From positions 744,001-808,000 of the forward strand of contig CATNEN010000013.1 in assembly GCA_950097015.1 (NCBI GenBank): a stretch of 64,000 nt of DNA, in the 5' to 3' direction. Positions 44,701 through 54,560 of this stretch are shown one piece after another (within the stretch, counting starts at the first letter, position 1; every line of letters starts with the position of its first letter). Under the pieces are notes generated by a model, which was given only the letters and a program-made list of their open reading frames with translations, was not told the DNA's origin and ran no database searches. A program made the position numbers and the translations under genes. Origin of the DNA: Macrostomum hystrix. Lineage: Eukaryota; Platyhelminthes; Macrostomidae.

Positions 44701-47700
44701 CTCAAGTCATTATCTATGGCTGGAGTCTCAAGTCATTATCTATGGATGGAGTCTCAAGTCATTATCTATGGCTGGAGTCTCCAGTCATTATCTATGGCTG
44801 GAGTCTCAAGTCATTATCTATGGCTGGATTCTAAAGTCATTATCTATGGCTGGAGTCTAAATTATGTTCTATGCCTCTAGTCTAAATCATGATCTATGGC
44901 TGGAGTCTAAAGTAATTATCTATGGCTGGAGTCTAAAGTAATCTATGGCTGGAGTCTAAAGTCATTATCTATGGCTTGAGTCTAAAGTAATTATCTATGG
45001 CTGTAGTCTAAAACCATTATCTGTGGCTAGTCTAAAGTAGTTATCAATGACAGGTGTCTAAGTAATTATCTATGACAGGTGTCTCAAGTAATTATGTGTC
45101 AGGTTTTTTAAGTAATTATTTGTGACAATAAAGTAATCATCTATGGCAGGTGTCAAATTATATATTTATGGCAGGTGTCTAAAGTAGTTATCAGATTTAT
45201 TAAGAATCTTATTTGAAAAGAGCATTCATTCTCTTCCGCATTGGTTCCTTATCAGATTCGGTCTAAGCCGACTACTCGACTCTGACAGTCCCACCGGTGG
45301 CGGCGGCGGCGGCTTCGGCTTTGGCGGCACGCACGCTGGCATTGAAGAGATGGTGGACAGTTTGCTAATGCTGAACGCTCTGGGCACGCAGAACGCCTTT
45401 CGCACCCTGACTGGCGGCGCCAGTAACGGCGTCGGACTGGGCAGTATCGGCACCGGCCACCGGCCGCCCGGCCACAAGGAGATCACCTCCGACCTGGACG
45501 TGTCGCTCTCCAGCAACGGCTCCAGCCTTGATTCGCCGCCGCACGACGCCCTGACTGCCCTGTCCCAGCTGGGCCTGCTGGACCCGGAATTGGCCGCTGC
45601 AGCTTCGGCCGGCGTGGCGCCCGCTCCGGCGCCATTGCACATCCGCACGCCGCTAATTGAGAGCCGACCGCTGGCCCGGGCACTCGGCATCAAAGGCTGC
45701 CGTGTGTGGATCAAACTGGAGAACTGTCAGCCAACTGGCTCCGTCTGTCTGCGTGGCATGGCCAACGCTGTGCGACGCGCCGCCGAGAGGGGTTTCACAC
45801 ACGTGAGTGTCATAGTTATTTGATTCCCACAGTTCTTTGATCTTGCCGCCAGGATACCCTAATTAGTTGTTTGATGTTTCCACCATGCTTCTAACTGGTT
45901 CTTAGATTTAGCTGCCGCTTATCCAGCCGGTCTTTATCTTGCCGCCGCACGTCTAATCGGTTCTTTGATCTAACCGACGAACTTTTAATCGGTACTTTGA
46001 TCTTGCCCCCACACTTCTAACCAATTATTTTATCTTGCCGCCACGACGATTCCCTAATTAGTTTTTTTATGTTTCCACCATGCTTCTAACCGGTTCTTAG
46101 AGTTTGCCGCCAATTTTCTAGCCGGTTTTTATTTTACCGCCGTACTTGTAACCGGTTCTATGATCTTACCGACGCATTTAAACTGGTTATTTCATCTTGC
46201 TTCCACACTTCTAACCGTTTCTTTGATCTTGCCGCCCATTTTCTAACCGGCTGTTTGATCTTAGCGCCGCACTTCAAACCGGTTATTTCACCTTGCTGCC
46301 ACAATTCTATCCGTTTCTTTGATCTTGCCACCACACTTCCCACCAGTTCTTTGATCTTGCCGCCTCACTTCCCACCAGTTCTTTGATATTGCCACCTCAC
46401 TTCTAACTGTTTATGTTATTTAGCCGCTTATTTTCTAACCGGCTGATTGATCTTACCGCCGCACTTCGAATCGGTACTTTCATCTTGCCGCCGCATTTCC
46501 CAACAGTTATTTATCTTTTGAACGTATCGCTCTCTTTTTTATAATTTCTCTGGGATTTATTTAAACTTTTCTCGCCAAAAGAAACCTTGTCTGTTAAATA
46601 GGCTTTAAATATTTTTTCTGCTTTCCATGACTTTAAAACAAATTTCTGCGTCATCGTTCGTGGGTAAACGGGGCAGTACCTAGAACGCGACAAGTTTAGA
46701 AATGTATCCTCAATAATAACTAGCTAACAAAATGGTTCATTCGACCAGCGAATTGTTCAACAGGCTTGCAACGATAAAAAGCAGAGCTGCAAATTGCAAC
46801 GAACGCAAATATAAATTCATTTTGATCCGCTTTGCGGACATTGTGAACAGAAATGTTTTTTTTAACAAGCGAATTTTGTGCGAAAAAAAACGATTTAAAG
46901 ATGCTGAATCTGAATTCCTTCGCATTCATTCCTTGCTGTTAACGTGCTTTAACAATTTTAGCTAGAATTCTAGTTGCATATCTTTTTATCAAGCTTTCTA
47001 TTTAAGCTATTTCGTCAATTGTATGCAATGTGCCTCTGCTACATATTTTTATAGAATTTTAGTCCATTTCTGCGTGAATATTTTTATTCCGAATCATGAG
47101 AATAGATATCCCCATTTTGGGAGAATCTGAGTTCAAATGAATTTTTTTATTAGGGATAATATTTATTGCTCTAAATTTTACTGTTATCCCAAAATGACAC
47201 CTGCACCTCCAGGTCGTGACAAGCAGCAGCAGCAGTGGCAACTGCGGCCTCGCCTGCGCATACGCGGCTGCCCGTCTGGGCCTTCAGTGCACTGTGGTGC
47301 TGCCCGACCCGCTGGCATGCGGCCCCGGCTCTGGCTCCGCTGCTAGCGGCTGCTTAGCCGAAGAGGTCCGCGCGCGCATCGCCGACGAAGGCGCCCAGGT
47401 TGTGCTGGCTGGCTCGGCCTGGCCGGAGGCGCACGCCAGAGCCGAAGTCCTGGCCAATCAGCTGGGCCACTGCGCCTGCCTGCTGCATCCCTTCGATAGC
47501 GAGGACGTCTGGGCCGGCTACAGCGGCCTAGTCGACGAAGTGGCCGAGGCGCTTAACGGCGAACAGCCGGACGCTGTCGTCCTACCCGTGTCCGGAGGTG
47601 GCCTGCTGTCTGGCATTGTAGCCGGCCTGTGGCGCTACGGGTGGGTGACAACGCCGATTATTGCTGCCGAAACACGCGGCGTTGATCATCTGGCCGCGGC

Positions 47701-48033
47701 TCTGGCTGGCGGCGGCGGCGGTGGCGGTGGCGGCCGTCCTTGCCAGCGCGCTCTGGAGGCGGCAGGTGAGCAGCCGCTACACGCGGTGGCCAGCAGCCAG
47801 GAGGAGGCAGCCAGGGCCTGTGTGAGCTTCCTTGGCCAGCATCAGCAGCTGACGGAGCCAGTCTGCGGAGCCGCCTTGGCCGCTGTGTACAACCGACAGT
47901 TTGGGCCGCAGCAGCTGCTGACCAGGCCTCACCCAGCTAACATCATCGTGCTCGTCACTGGCGGCCGCTCCGTGGGGGTTCAGCAACTGTTTGAACTGGC
48001 TGGAGGCTCCCCGCAGCCGCCATCGCCACTGCC

Positions 48034-48068
<35 letters not shown>

Positions 48069-48073
48069 CTTAG
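34986..48073 (+). CDS. ELAV-type RRM-RRM protein fused to a serine-dehydratase-like PLP domain
   Basis: Four exons: 34986-35711, 37696-37910, 45289-45802 and 47213-48073; intron phases 0, 2 and 0. They give 771 codons from the first visible exon. Two ELAV-type RRMs come first: RRM1 with RNP2 LIINYLP and RNP1 LCYGFVDF, RRM2 with RNP2 LYVSGIP and RNP1 GVGFVTF. RRM2 ends NGLQ|GPEWPAPLLVKFAEDG across the first junction, like NGxxPPGATEPITVKFA in Hu proteins. A Gly/Ser linker spans the second junction. From about residue 430 the protein matches serine dehydratase: LHIRTPLIES, WIKLENCQPTGS, then SSSSGNCGLACAYAA, the PLP-phosphate loop SGGGLLSG and TEPVCGAALAAVYN. The PLP-binding lysine of the S-x-(F)-K-x-R-G motif is Cys (GSVCLRG, codon 45746-45748), so catalysis is doubtful. 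A poly-Q ends the protein. No in-frame start is visible; the first exon lies upstream. Alternative: two genes, the first stopping at TGA 37912. Confidence 0.65.
35733..35785 (+). repeat. (GT)n microsatellite in an intron
   Basis: About 26 GT units with one GC interruption, starting about 20 bp after the donor at 35712. Confidence 0.95.
36130..36350 (+). repeat. Degenerate purine-rich GAGA-type tract
   Basis: Loosely repeated GAGAGAT / GAGATNNGA motifs with no fixed period, in the first intron of the RRM gene. Probably a decayed simple repeat. Confidence 0.45.
37269..37668 (+). repeat. 33-bp minisatellite in RRM-gene intron 1
   Basis: Twelve nearly identical copies; the unit core is TTTTATAGTACACTGAAGCA followed by CTGGGTCTCAGGG. 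The array ends about 27 bp before the splice acceptor at 37695. The 127-codon minus ORF through it is a by-product of the 33-bp period. Confidence 0.95.
37968..38360 (+). repeat. 31-bp minisatellite in RRM-gene intron 2
   Basis: About 12 copies; unit core GCGGAGATTGTCTCACCTGA plus GATTATCCAGC. It begins about 57 bp after the donor. The unit's CTCACCTG is, on the opposite strand, CAGGTGAG, a perfect splice-donor consensus. Confidence 0.95.
38391..38396 (+). promoter_or_regulatory. AATAAA, possible intronic polyadenylation signal
   Basis: AATAAA lies about 480 bp past the donor at 37911. If used without splicing, the transcript would stop at TGA 37912-37914 and encode only the RRM part. Such motifs are frequent by chance in AT-rich DNA. 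Confidence 0.25.
38397..39491. other. Intron sequence, nothing recognised
   Basis: AT-rich DNA between the 31-bp array and the Gypsy element. Confidence 0.4.
39497..39733 (-). repeat. Gypsy 3' LTR
   Basis: 237 bp, identical to 44160-44396. It contains a strong GC hairpin (GGGGTGGCGGCT-AA-AGCCGCACCCC) at about 39605-39629. Confidence 0.95.
39845..44125 (-). CDS. Gypsy Gag-Pol polyprotein
   Basis: A single open frame runs from 44212 to 39845; the ATG at 44125 (MATSYVSLPP) is the preferred start because the upstream Met lies inside the LTR. In order on the minus strand: a Gag region, two zinc knuckles (CYRCGERGHASC, CHNCGKPNHLAKAC; 43470-43370), aspartic protease MMIDSGASCSIM near 43170, reverse transcriptase with ICQDLRDLNAF and the active site VHDD (a Y/FVDD variant) near 42305, RNase H LLVDASPIGLGAIL, an H2C2 zinc finger, and the integrase core GMDFYGPV ... 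TDNGPPF ... ESNGATERVNRS (D,D,E) near 41010-40750. The C-terminus is a run of about 28 PAGP-type tetrapeptides from a 12-bp repeat, ending in a basic tail. Gag and Pol share one frame, so no frameshift signal is needed. Confidence 0.93.
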   Translation of the reverse strand: MATSYVSLPPPEPFLITHDPHNAGKRWNEWAARFADFIEASGIANENQKCKLLCYTAGKEVSDIIRELPKPRSDADGQEQEHTLQTIFKGLRQHFDDRKNIVYARYQFRLCVQQSGEKIEAWYSRLRTAAEPCEFGDLRDSLIRDQLVATCTSDKLRRRLLQEANISLEDALRKARAFEAAEEQAAEMEKTTESQVASVANRSQTASDKRTPHSEARQSRSQTCYRCGERGHASCDAAKGKICHNCGKPNHLAKACRQPRLSSNRVQQQIHANAYRTAPGDTSSQDVFTLHREGIYPPDVSLKIRVGDQQLPMMIDSGASCSIMSKCTFKTLRRPHLRAPKSEVRAYGCASPLKILGVSDLQVHVGSASTVTPFYIMDGDGLTILGREPAFRLGVLKIQRPDSSETEAVHSNSTAGLSPQLQDILHRHREVFEGIGCIKGVQVKVQLSGDAVPVCHAPSRVAAHLRATVVDELKALERQDIIEAVKGPSAWVARMVVVPKADGGVRICQDLRDLNAFVVPEKQQIPTLDEVTEEMSGAKLFSELDIRKAFYQIPVHEDSRHLFTFSTPLGLMRLKRLSMGFTNASEILQRVMLGILSGIDGVRWVHDDVIVYAADIKQHHERLDLCLQRLREFGITLNKDKCKFAKPAVDFLGMHMSAKGIQPAAEKIQAMQDFRQPANVSEIRSFLGTANFLAKFISGYADVSAPLRQLTKKGQPWEWTDSHTKAFNSIKSAIANADTLAFFDRKRHTELLVDASPIGLGAILTQKQPDGSSRPVAYASRALSPVEQRYAQIEREALAIKFACLKFEHYLAGDPNFTVVTDHRPLVPLFKPGSRPPPRIERMALRIQHLRFTLLYRPGPANPADLLSRQPLPESRPNIGEVIDEAHVNAVSTGAVPKGFTIQKIREAARSDAEMQAALGAIRTGNWNTLSPVQRSFKSISSELTENDGVLLRGDLIVIPEALRRPILQLAHTGHLGADRTLKRLQTKVWWPKMYSDCEVFVKCCIYCQAAATHVQQTPLKPTEMPDGPWQLLGMDFYGPVQGHMLLVTTDLYSKYPEVDVMQSTTAGSVTPHLRRLFSRHGIPAEVITDNGPPFNSAEFRNFLTDYGVHHRLICPLHPESNGATERVNRSIGKVIKTAIAEGRNWREALDDWLLAFRTTPHRATGRTPAELLMGRAINDGIPAIRQPTVTGCDHQAVRDWSRQYTREMKRAFDKRNTAKEHRVVPGTMVLRKQQTRIKTQLPFETQPWTVEEVRGDTCILRRGQQSCMRHVTQLRPIFPTAGPPAGPPAGPPSGPPAGPPAGPPAGPPAGPPAGPPAGPPAGPPAGPPAGPPAGPPAGPPAGPPAGPPAGPPAGPPAGPPAGPPAGPPAGPPAGPPAGPPAGPPAGPPPPAGTPPPVGQDTGQENDAVALRRHPRAARDKPKRYK
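39945..40290 (+). repeat. 12-bp minisatellite coding the Gypsy Pol C-terminal repeat
   Basis: About 28 copies of GGCGGGCCGGCA with very few variants, in frame on the minus strand as (PAGP)n. All six frames stay open, which explains the long shadow ORFs here. Confidence 0.95.
44160..44396 (-). repeat. Gypsy 5' LTR
   Basis: 237 bp, identical to 39497-39733 by base-by-base reading. The polyprotein frame extends into it but probably starts inside the element. Confidence 0.95.
44575..45190 (+). repeat. 26-bp minisatellite (RRM-gene intron 2, 3' side)
   Basis: About 22 copies around the core ATTATCTATGGCTGGAGTCT. It is well conserved at the 5' side and decays towards the 3' side (ATGACAGGTGTC variants). 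It ends about 100 bp before the acceptor at 45288. Confidence 0.9.
45830..46512 (+). repeat. Degenerate 32-36 bp minisatellite in RRM-gene intron 3
   Basis: About 19 diverged copies around TTTGATCTTGCCGCCACACT TCTAACCGGTTC, starting roughly 30 bp after the donor at 45803. The high divergence suggests an older array than its neighbours. Confidence 0.8.
46513..47212. other. Intron remainder
   Basis: AT-rich sequence between the degenerate array and the last dehydratase exon. Small overlapping ORFs at 46720-46965 lack coding character. Confidence 0.4.
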
Positions 48074-48164
48074 GAGGCGATATGTTTAGAAAAAGTAATA
48101 TAACTCTGGTTGCTGAAGAGCTACTCTATTTTAACAATGGCTAGAAAATTTGAATCAACATTTC

Positions 48165-48355
48165 ACGATGAACTAACTTTCAAAGCTGTCTAACATCAGC
48201 ATCGTCTAAATATTTAGTGATTTATGTCGAAGACCTTGGTGACAAGGGCAACTAGCATTGCTCTGTGTTATCCTGTTAGGCGAAGAATTGGTTGAATAGT
48301 ATAAAAATCAACACTATAACCAATTCATCATCATCAACAATAATAGCCGACTAAG
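48165..48355 (+). mobile_element. SINE family A, 3' body (copy 3)
   Basis: Shares TAACATCAGCATCGTC, TCGAAGACCTTGGTGACAAG and a CATCATCATCAACAATAATAG tail region with the copies at 445 and 29625. It is head-truncated and lies directly downstream of the dehydratase stop. Confidence 0.55.
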
Positions 48356-51300
48356 TTTTGTCGATTGGTTGAATAGGTATTGAGCTACAAAGACTAATAA
48401 TGTGTTAATTTTCTGATGTTTTTCTGTTTGATAATTTTCTAAGCTATCCGTGTTGTCTGTTAATTTGGTTCCGTTTGATTTCATTTTTCAAATTTGCCCT
48501 ATTTTTTAATTCAATTGCCTGTTTGAAAATCTATATAATTTCCTTTTATTGAATTTCCTATCCTCTCGCTCTGGCTCCTTTAATTTTCTACTAATACTGA
48601 TATTTATTATTTGCTTTTTCTACCGTACCGTATATTTTGTACGGCTGACTCGAAGAACTATATTTTTTATACACACTACTTGTAACATTAGTATCATGTG
48701 GTTTTTATACGCTAGCTTTGAGGCTCATGGCTACAGGATCTATTGATGCCAATACCTTATTTGATGCTGATGATAATAGTGCTTGCTTAGATGTTGATTG
48801 TACTTTTTGTTGTGGAGCGAGTATTACTTTTTTCTGACCGATTTGGATCAACTAATTTAACGTCACATCCCGGTTTCAGCGTTACATGTGAAAAAGTCTA
48901 GTGTTTCCATAGCATACCTGACTGCCAGCTGAAGTGTGTGCGTGTTTTCTATTTTCTACTAACTTTTCTATTATTATATAGCCTGCTTTTCTATTTAGTA
49001 TCAGACTGTTTTTTTTCTATTTCTTAGTTTTTTTTAGCTTTTTTTATTATCAATAATTTTGATTTTGTTTTATTTCGCTATCGTCCAAAACTTCTTGGTT
49101 CCTCCTCAAAGAAGCATAAAAGCTACTAAAAGGAAATTTTTTAGTTGGTTCATTACAGTCCATTGCAAAGCTGAACTCCTTCTCCGGAGCAGTTGAGATA
49201 TGAAATTCCTTTATTTATGGGATTGCATTGATTCTCCGCCTGTTGAATCTAGAAGTTGAAAATGCAACCATTTATTACTAGAAAAGGTGCGTCATCGATT
49301 AATTAGAAAATTGTTTCAATCCCAGTTATTTATAATCAAGGATTAAAAGATTGCCATACTCGCTATTGAATGCAATACATTATCGATTAATCGACAGGCT
49401 TAGAGGGCTTTTTCTACTTAACTTTCTTTTGTACTTCTTCACAGCTAATTTTTCTGTTGATTTATCCAGATACCCTAATTGGTTTTTAGTGAATTGGAAT
49501 TTGCATCTTTAATAATAGTGCACTGTACAGCTGGTTACCAGTGCGCGTGATTCTAGTTTATCATGTGATTCAGCTTCGTAGAAACAGGCTAGAGAAGAGA
49601 CCTATCTAACCACCTGAACTGTTTCTACTTCATTCATTTATGTTAAAATATTTTTATTGGTCTGTTTCTGTCATAAATGCCATGGTATTACTTCTCCAAA
49701 CCTTTCTCACCAATCATAGTTGCGTAGTTATTTTTCTATTGTATACTACATTTTCTGATTCTTCTGCTCGACCCATAGGTCCTTTTGATTTTTGCACCAG
49801 TTTTTTAGCATTCTATTTCAAAGAGGCGTAACGCATTATATGATTTAGCTCGTAAATATATGCACATTTCTGGCCATATTTGTTATTTTTTTAACCTCTA
49901 GTCTTTTATTGGTTTACTCTTTCGTCATATCCATTCTCAGTTTCGCTGTTGCTTAAGTTTAACTATTGCTGCCTCGAAGATTTTTACTTAGTATAAAAGT
50001 CCTACTCTCTCGTACTTAACATTTACTTTAACTCCACCAACCACCTCACTCCGCCAGCCACCTCACACCGCCAGGCGCCAGCCACCTCACTCCACCAGCC
50101 AACTCACTCCGCCAGCCACCTCACACCGCCAGGCGCCAGCCACCTCATTCTACCAGCCACCTCACTCCGCCAGTCACCACCATCCGCCAACCACCTCACT
50201 CCATCAACCACCCCACTCCATCATCCACCTTAGCTTGCCCATGTAGTAGAATATTTGCAGTTCTTCAAACAGCAATGGTACCCTTAGCCAAACACCGAAG
50301 AGTGTTTGTGATTGAGTTTTTGCTTGTGTCACGCTCTCGACCCAGAAATGGCAAAATTCTTTTTTTGTGTATTACGCCACAATCTTTCTTTACAAAGCAA
50401 GTATCCATAAATATTTATTGATTTTATTTTGTTACAAAATTGTTATAAATTTTCTTCTTCTATTGGTCTAATCCGGTAAAAATTGTGTTTTTTAAACCAA
50501 ATTTGAAAAGTTGAATTATTTCATCCAGGTCACCTTCTATTTTAAATGGAGATTGTTTCTCTTTGTTAGTTTTCTTAGCTTTAATTTCAATATTTTATTG
50601 TTTCTTTGGTGGGCGAATCTCTGCGTGTCATATTTTAGTGTTTTGTTTGTTTTCTACATTTCTTTCTTTTCTTAGCAAACAATAACATATAATGCTTTGT
50701 TAGCCTGCACTACTAAGTGAGTAGTATCTATGCTATGCTATGTAAAGTAGGAAAAAGTTTTTTTATCAGAAATGTGCACTAATTTTAGGAAGATAACTTT
50801 GCATCCAATTTTCAGCTCTCTGTTTATTTGTTAATAAATCAGGTTTATCTGATACTCGTAAAAAGCTATTTTCAAATTCTGTTTCTTTAATTTGTACTGC
50901 AGTTCGAGCAAACTATTTTGAATGCTTTTTATCCTTCAGTTAAATTTCAGTTCAATTGTGTATAACTGTCGGGTTTTTTTCCGCTTTTTTTATTTAAACT
51001 GCCGAAATTGTTTGCGTCTAATTTGTAATATATGATATTCCTTTTCTGCAATACAGATACAACTGATTTAGCCTGGTTTGTTTAATTCATTGTTTCCATT
51101 TTTTCACTTTTTAGTGTCTATTTTTGCTTCGATTTTTATACTTCTAATTTCTTCGCTAATTTTTCAGTTGTTTTATTGCTTCAGTTTTTTTTGTTTGAAT
51201 TTAAAGTATAATTTATTGAATTTTTATTTGAATTAATCTCCGTTTATCTAGCTAAAGATAGTTTTCTACCTGAACCGGGTGGATAATATGAATTGACTAA

Positions 51301-51628
51301 CTAAACCATGTTAACTGATGATTAATTTCTGTTGCAAATTTCTGCGATTTTATCTGTTTTTTTCTACTGAATAAAAATTGATTATATCTGCTTTTTTACT
51401 TCTGTTTGTTTGTTTTTCACCTTTTTGTTCTTTGTTTATCAAAAAATCTACTTTCAAATACAAACAAAATAAACTATTATGAGATTATATTTATATTTAT
51501 ATCTATTAATTTCCTTTGCACGATTCAAATGGAACTGCACTCTTGTTTGTGTCACTCTAGTTGTTCATTTCTTCTGTATCAGTTGTAACTGAGTGAGAAT
51601 GATTCACGAGAGATAATCTACTAGATGT
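48356..51628. other. Long AT-rich intergenic stretch
   Basis: T-rich on the plus strand, with only short AT-biased ORFs. The one structured part is the 17-bp array at 50035-50225. No gene was recognised. Confidence 0.5.
50035..50230 (+). repeat. 17-bp minisatellite
   Basis: About 11 imperfect copies of CACTCCGCCAGCCACCT; some carry an insert (CCAGGCG). Confidence 0.85.
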
Positions 51629-51900
51629 CCATTAGAGATTATCTAGATGTCCATTAGAGATTATCTAGATGTCCATTAGAGATTATCTAGATGTCCATTA
51701 GAGATTATCTAGATGTCCATTAGAGATTATCTTGATGTCCATTAGAGATTATCTAGATGTCCATTAGAGATTATCTAGATGTCCATTAGAGATTATCTAG
51801 ATGTCCATTAGAGATTATCTAGATGTCCATTAGAGATTATCTAGATGTCCATTAGAGATTATCTAGATGTCCATTAGAGATTATCTAGATGTCCAATAAA
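51629..51900 (+). repeat. 22-bp minisatellite
   Basis: About 12-13 almost perfect copies built on GAGATTATCTAGATGTCCAT plus TA. Degenerate GAGATTAT motifs continue to about 52090. Confidence 0.95.
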
Positions 51901-52959
51901 GGCTTTTGGATTTGGATCTTTTTGGGTTAATTGAGTGAGATTATCGTGATTATCTTTGAAATATTACGTCTACCAATGACTGATTATCAATCAGATTATC
52001 AGTGAGAGATTGCGCCACTATCAACTAGAGTTTGTCAAGGCCATCCGTAAGAGATTATTCAGATAATCCAAGAGAATTTACAGAAACGCTGAGTTACAGT
52101 TGACAGGTATTCAAGCTTCTATACTCAGTGTCTCTTATCCTCCGATTGAAGAACAATGCGGTGCCGGGTGAAAGCCAATTGATATTATCTCTTCCCTGGC
52201 TGTCTGGTACTGTGGACCAATCCCAAAGCGTCTAGACAGAATTTGTAGTGGCCCTCCTAAATGCACAGAATGAGAGAAAGAACGAGCGAAACATAAATTC
52301 ATCAGCAGCTTGGAAATTGGAAGCTACCACTAGATTTTAATCAACTCTCACTGCCAAACTGAAGCAGCGGCGGCAGCAGCAGCAGCAGCATCAGGCTCAG
52401 TAAAATATACTCCTTCAGGTAACAAAGAAAGCGTAGAACAAGAATTGAGAGAACTGAAACAGCCCCACTTACTCTTTATTGCTGCATGGAGTTAATTTAG
52501 CGCACAATAGTCGGGCGGTTTAGTCACACACACACAATCTCTTTCTCTACTCACGACTAAATTCCAGTGTGCGAATCGCCATGCAATATGACAATACAAA
52601 GCACGACAATTAAATGAAAGAGAGAGCGAAAGAGAGAAAGAAACAATCACTCGACGAATTATAATATAAGAGACAAGGCGAGACAGGCGCCAAAGCAAAT
52701 AAATTATTATATATAGGCGCTGGGTGGGTGGTTTTACACTTGCAATTACTTTTACCAACTCTCGCTTCTGACTAGAAGATTAAATAGGAGTATCTACTAC
52801 TTTTCTTGTCCGGTAAGTGCCGCCATTTATATGCGGGGATCATTGCGTGTGGATTAAATTGTGTTCAAGGTTTCCCATTTTTCGTTGCTTTGCAAACCTT
52901 TTTGTTAAAGTCGTCATGTTTTCTCACCACCAGGTTCCTCAGATTATTTGATTCAGGCT
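51901..52959. other. Spacer
   Basis: Contains a GCAGCA trinucleotide tract at 52370-52392 and an AGAGAGAA-rich tract at 52615-52645. No gene was recognised. Confidence 0.4.
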
Positions 52960-52974
52960 TATTAGAGTATCACC

Positions 52975-53445
52975 TTCATGCATTAGATTCTCTCCTTCAG
53001 GTCCTGAAAAATCTCAAATGGAGGTTCATTAGATTCTCTCCTTCAGGTCCTGAAAATCTCAAATTGAGGTTCATTAGATTCTCTCCTTCAGGTCCTGAAA
53101 AATCTCAAATTGAGGTTCATTAGATTCTCTCCTTCAGGTCCTGAAAAATCTCAAATTGAGGTTCATTAGATTCTCTCCTTCAGGTCCTGAAAAATCTCAA
53201 ATTGAGGTTCATTAGATTCTCTCCTTCAGGTCCTGAAAAATCTCAAATTGAGGTTCATTAGATTCTCTCCTTCAGGTCCTGAAAAATCTCAAATTGAGGT
53301 TCATTAGATTCTCTCCTTCAGGTCCTGAAAAATCTCAAATTGAGGTTCATTAGATTCTCTCCTTCAGGTCCTGAAAAATCTCAAATTGAGGTTCATTAGA
53401 TTCTCTCCTTCAGGTCCTGAAAAATCTCAAATTGAGGTTCATTAT
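52975..53445 (+). repeat. 46-bp minisatellite (dimer of 23-bp units)
   Basis: About ten near-identical copies. Each is GGTTCATTAGATTCTCTCCT TCA followed by GGTCCTGAAAAATCTCAAAT TGA, i.e. two related 23-bp halves. It runs directly into the 23-bp array that follows. Confidence 0.95.
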
Positions 53446-54560
53446 ATTCTCCCATTCATGTTGATTAGATTCTCATCTTCAGGTTCATTCGATTCTCATC
53501 TTCAGGTTCATTAGATTCTCATCTTCAGGTTCATTAGATTCTCATCTTCAGGTTCATTAGATTCTCATCTTCAGGTTCATTAGATTCTCATATTCAGGTA
53601 CATTCGATTCTCATCTTCAGGTTCATTAGATTCTCATCTTCAGGTTCATTAGATTCTCATCTTCAGGTTCATTAGATTCTCATCTTCAGGTTCATTAGAT
53701 TCTCATCTTCAGGTTCATTAGATTCTCATCTTCAGGTTCATTAGATTCTCATCTTCAGGTTCATTAGATTCTCATCTTCAGGTTCATTAGATTCTCATCT
53801 TCAGGTTCATTAGATTCTCATATTCAGGTTCATCAGATTCTCATATTCAGGTACATTAGATTCTCATATTCAGGTTCAATCGATTTTTATCTTCAGGTTC
53901 ATTAGATTCTCATATTCAGGTTCATCAGATTCTCATATTCAGGTACATTCGATTCTCATCTTCAGGTTCATTAGATTCTCATATTCAGGTTCATCAGATT
54001 CTCATATTCAGGTACATTCGATTCTCATCTTCAGGTTCATTAGATTCTCATCTTCAGGTTCATTAGATTCTCATCTTCAGGTTCATTAGATTCTCATATT
54101 CAGGTTCATCAGATTCTCATATTCAGGTACATTAGATTCTCATATTCAGGTTCAATCGATTTTTATCTTCAGGTTCATTAGATTCTCATATTCAGGTTCA
54201 TCAGATTCTCATATTCAGGTACATTAGATTCTCATATTCAGGTACATTCGATTCTCATCTTCAGGTTCATTAGATTCTCATCTTCAGGTTCATTAGATTC
54301 TCATATTCAGGTACATTCGATTCTCATCTTCAGGTTCATTAGATTCTCATCTTCAGGTTCATTAGATTCTCATATTCAGGTACATTAGATTCTCATATTC
54401 AGGTACATTCGATTCTCATCTTCAGTTTCATTAGATTCTCATCTTCAGGTTCATTAGATTCTCATATTCAGGTACATTAGATTCTCACCTTCAGGTTCAT
54501 TCGATTTTCATCTTCAGGTTCATTAGATTCTCTCCTTCAGGTCCTGAAAATTCTCACCTT
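53446..54560 (+). repeat. 23-bp minisatellite with higher-order blocks
   Basis: About 46-48 copies of the core GGTTCATTAGATTCTCATCT plus TCA, with recurrent variants (TATTCA, GGTACATTCG, CAATCGATTTTTAT). Blocks of several variant units repeat at 53870-54000, 54100-54200 and 54240-54420. Confidence 0.95.

Noticed and set aside
45350-45352. ATG 45350 as the start of an independent dehydratase gene
   Set aside because: Kept as the alternative only: about 60 bases of GC-rich, in-frame Gly-rich coding-like sequence precede it back to a splice acceptor whose phase matches the RRM exon.
46720-46965. Overlapping ORFs of 60-77 codons on both strands
   Set aside because: AT-rich, no recognisable motif, in the intron of the RRM-dehydratase gene.
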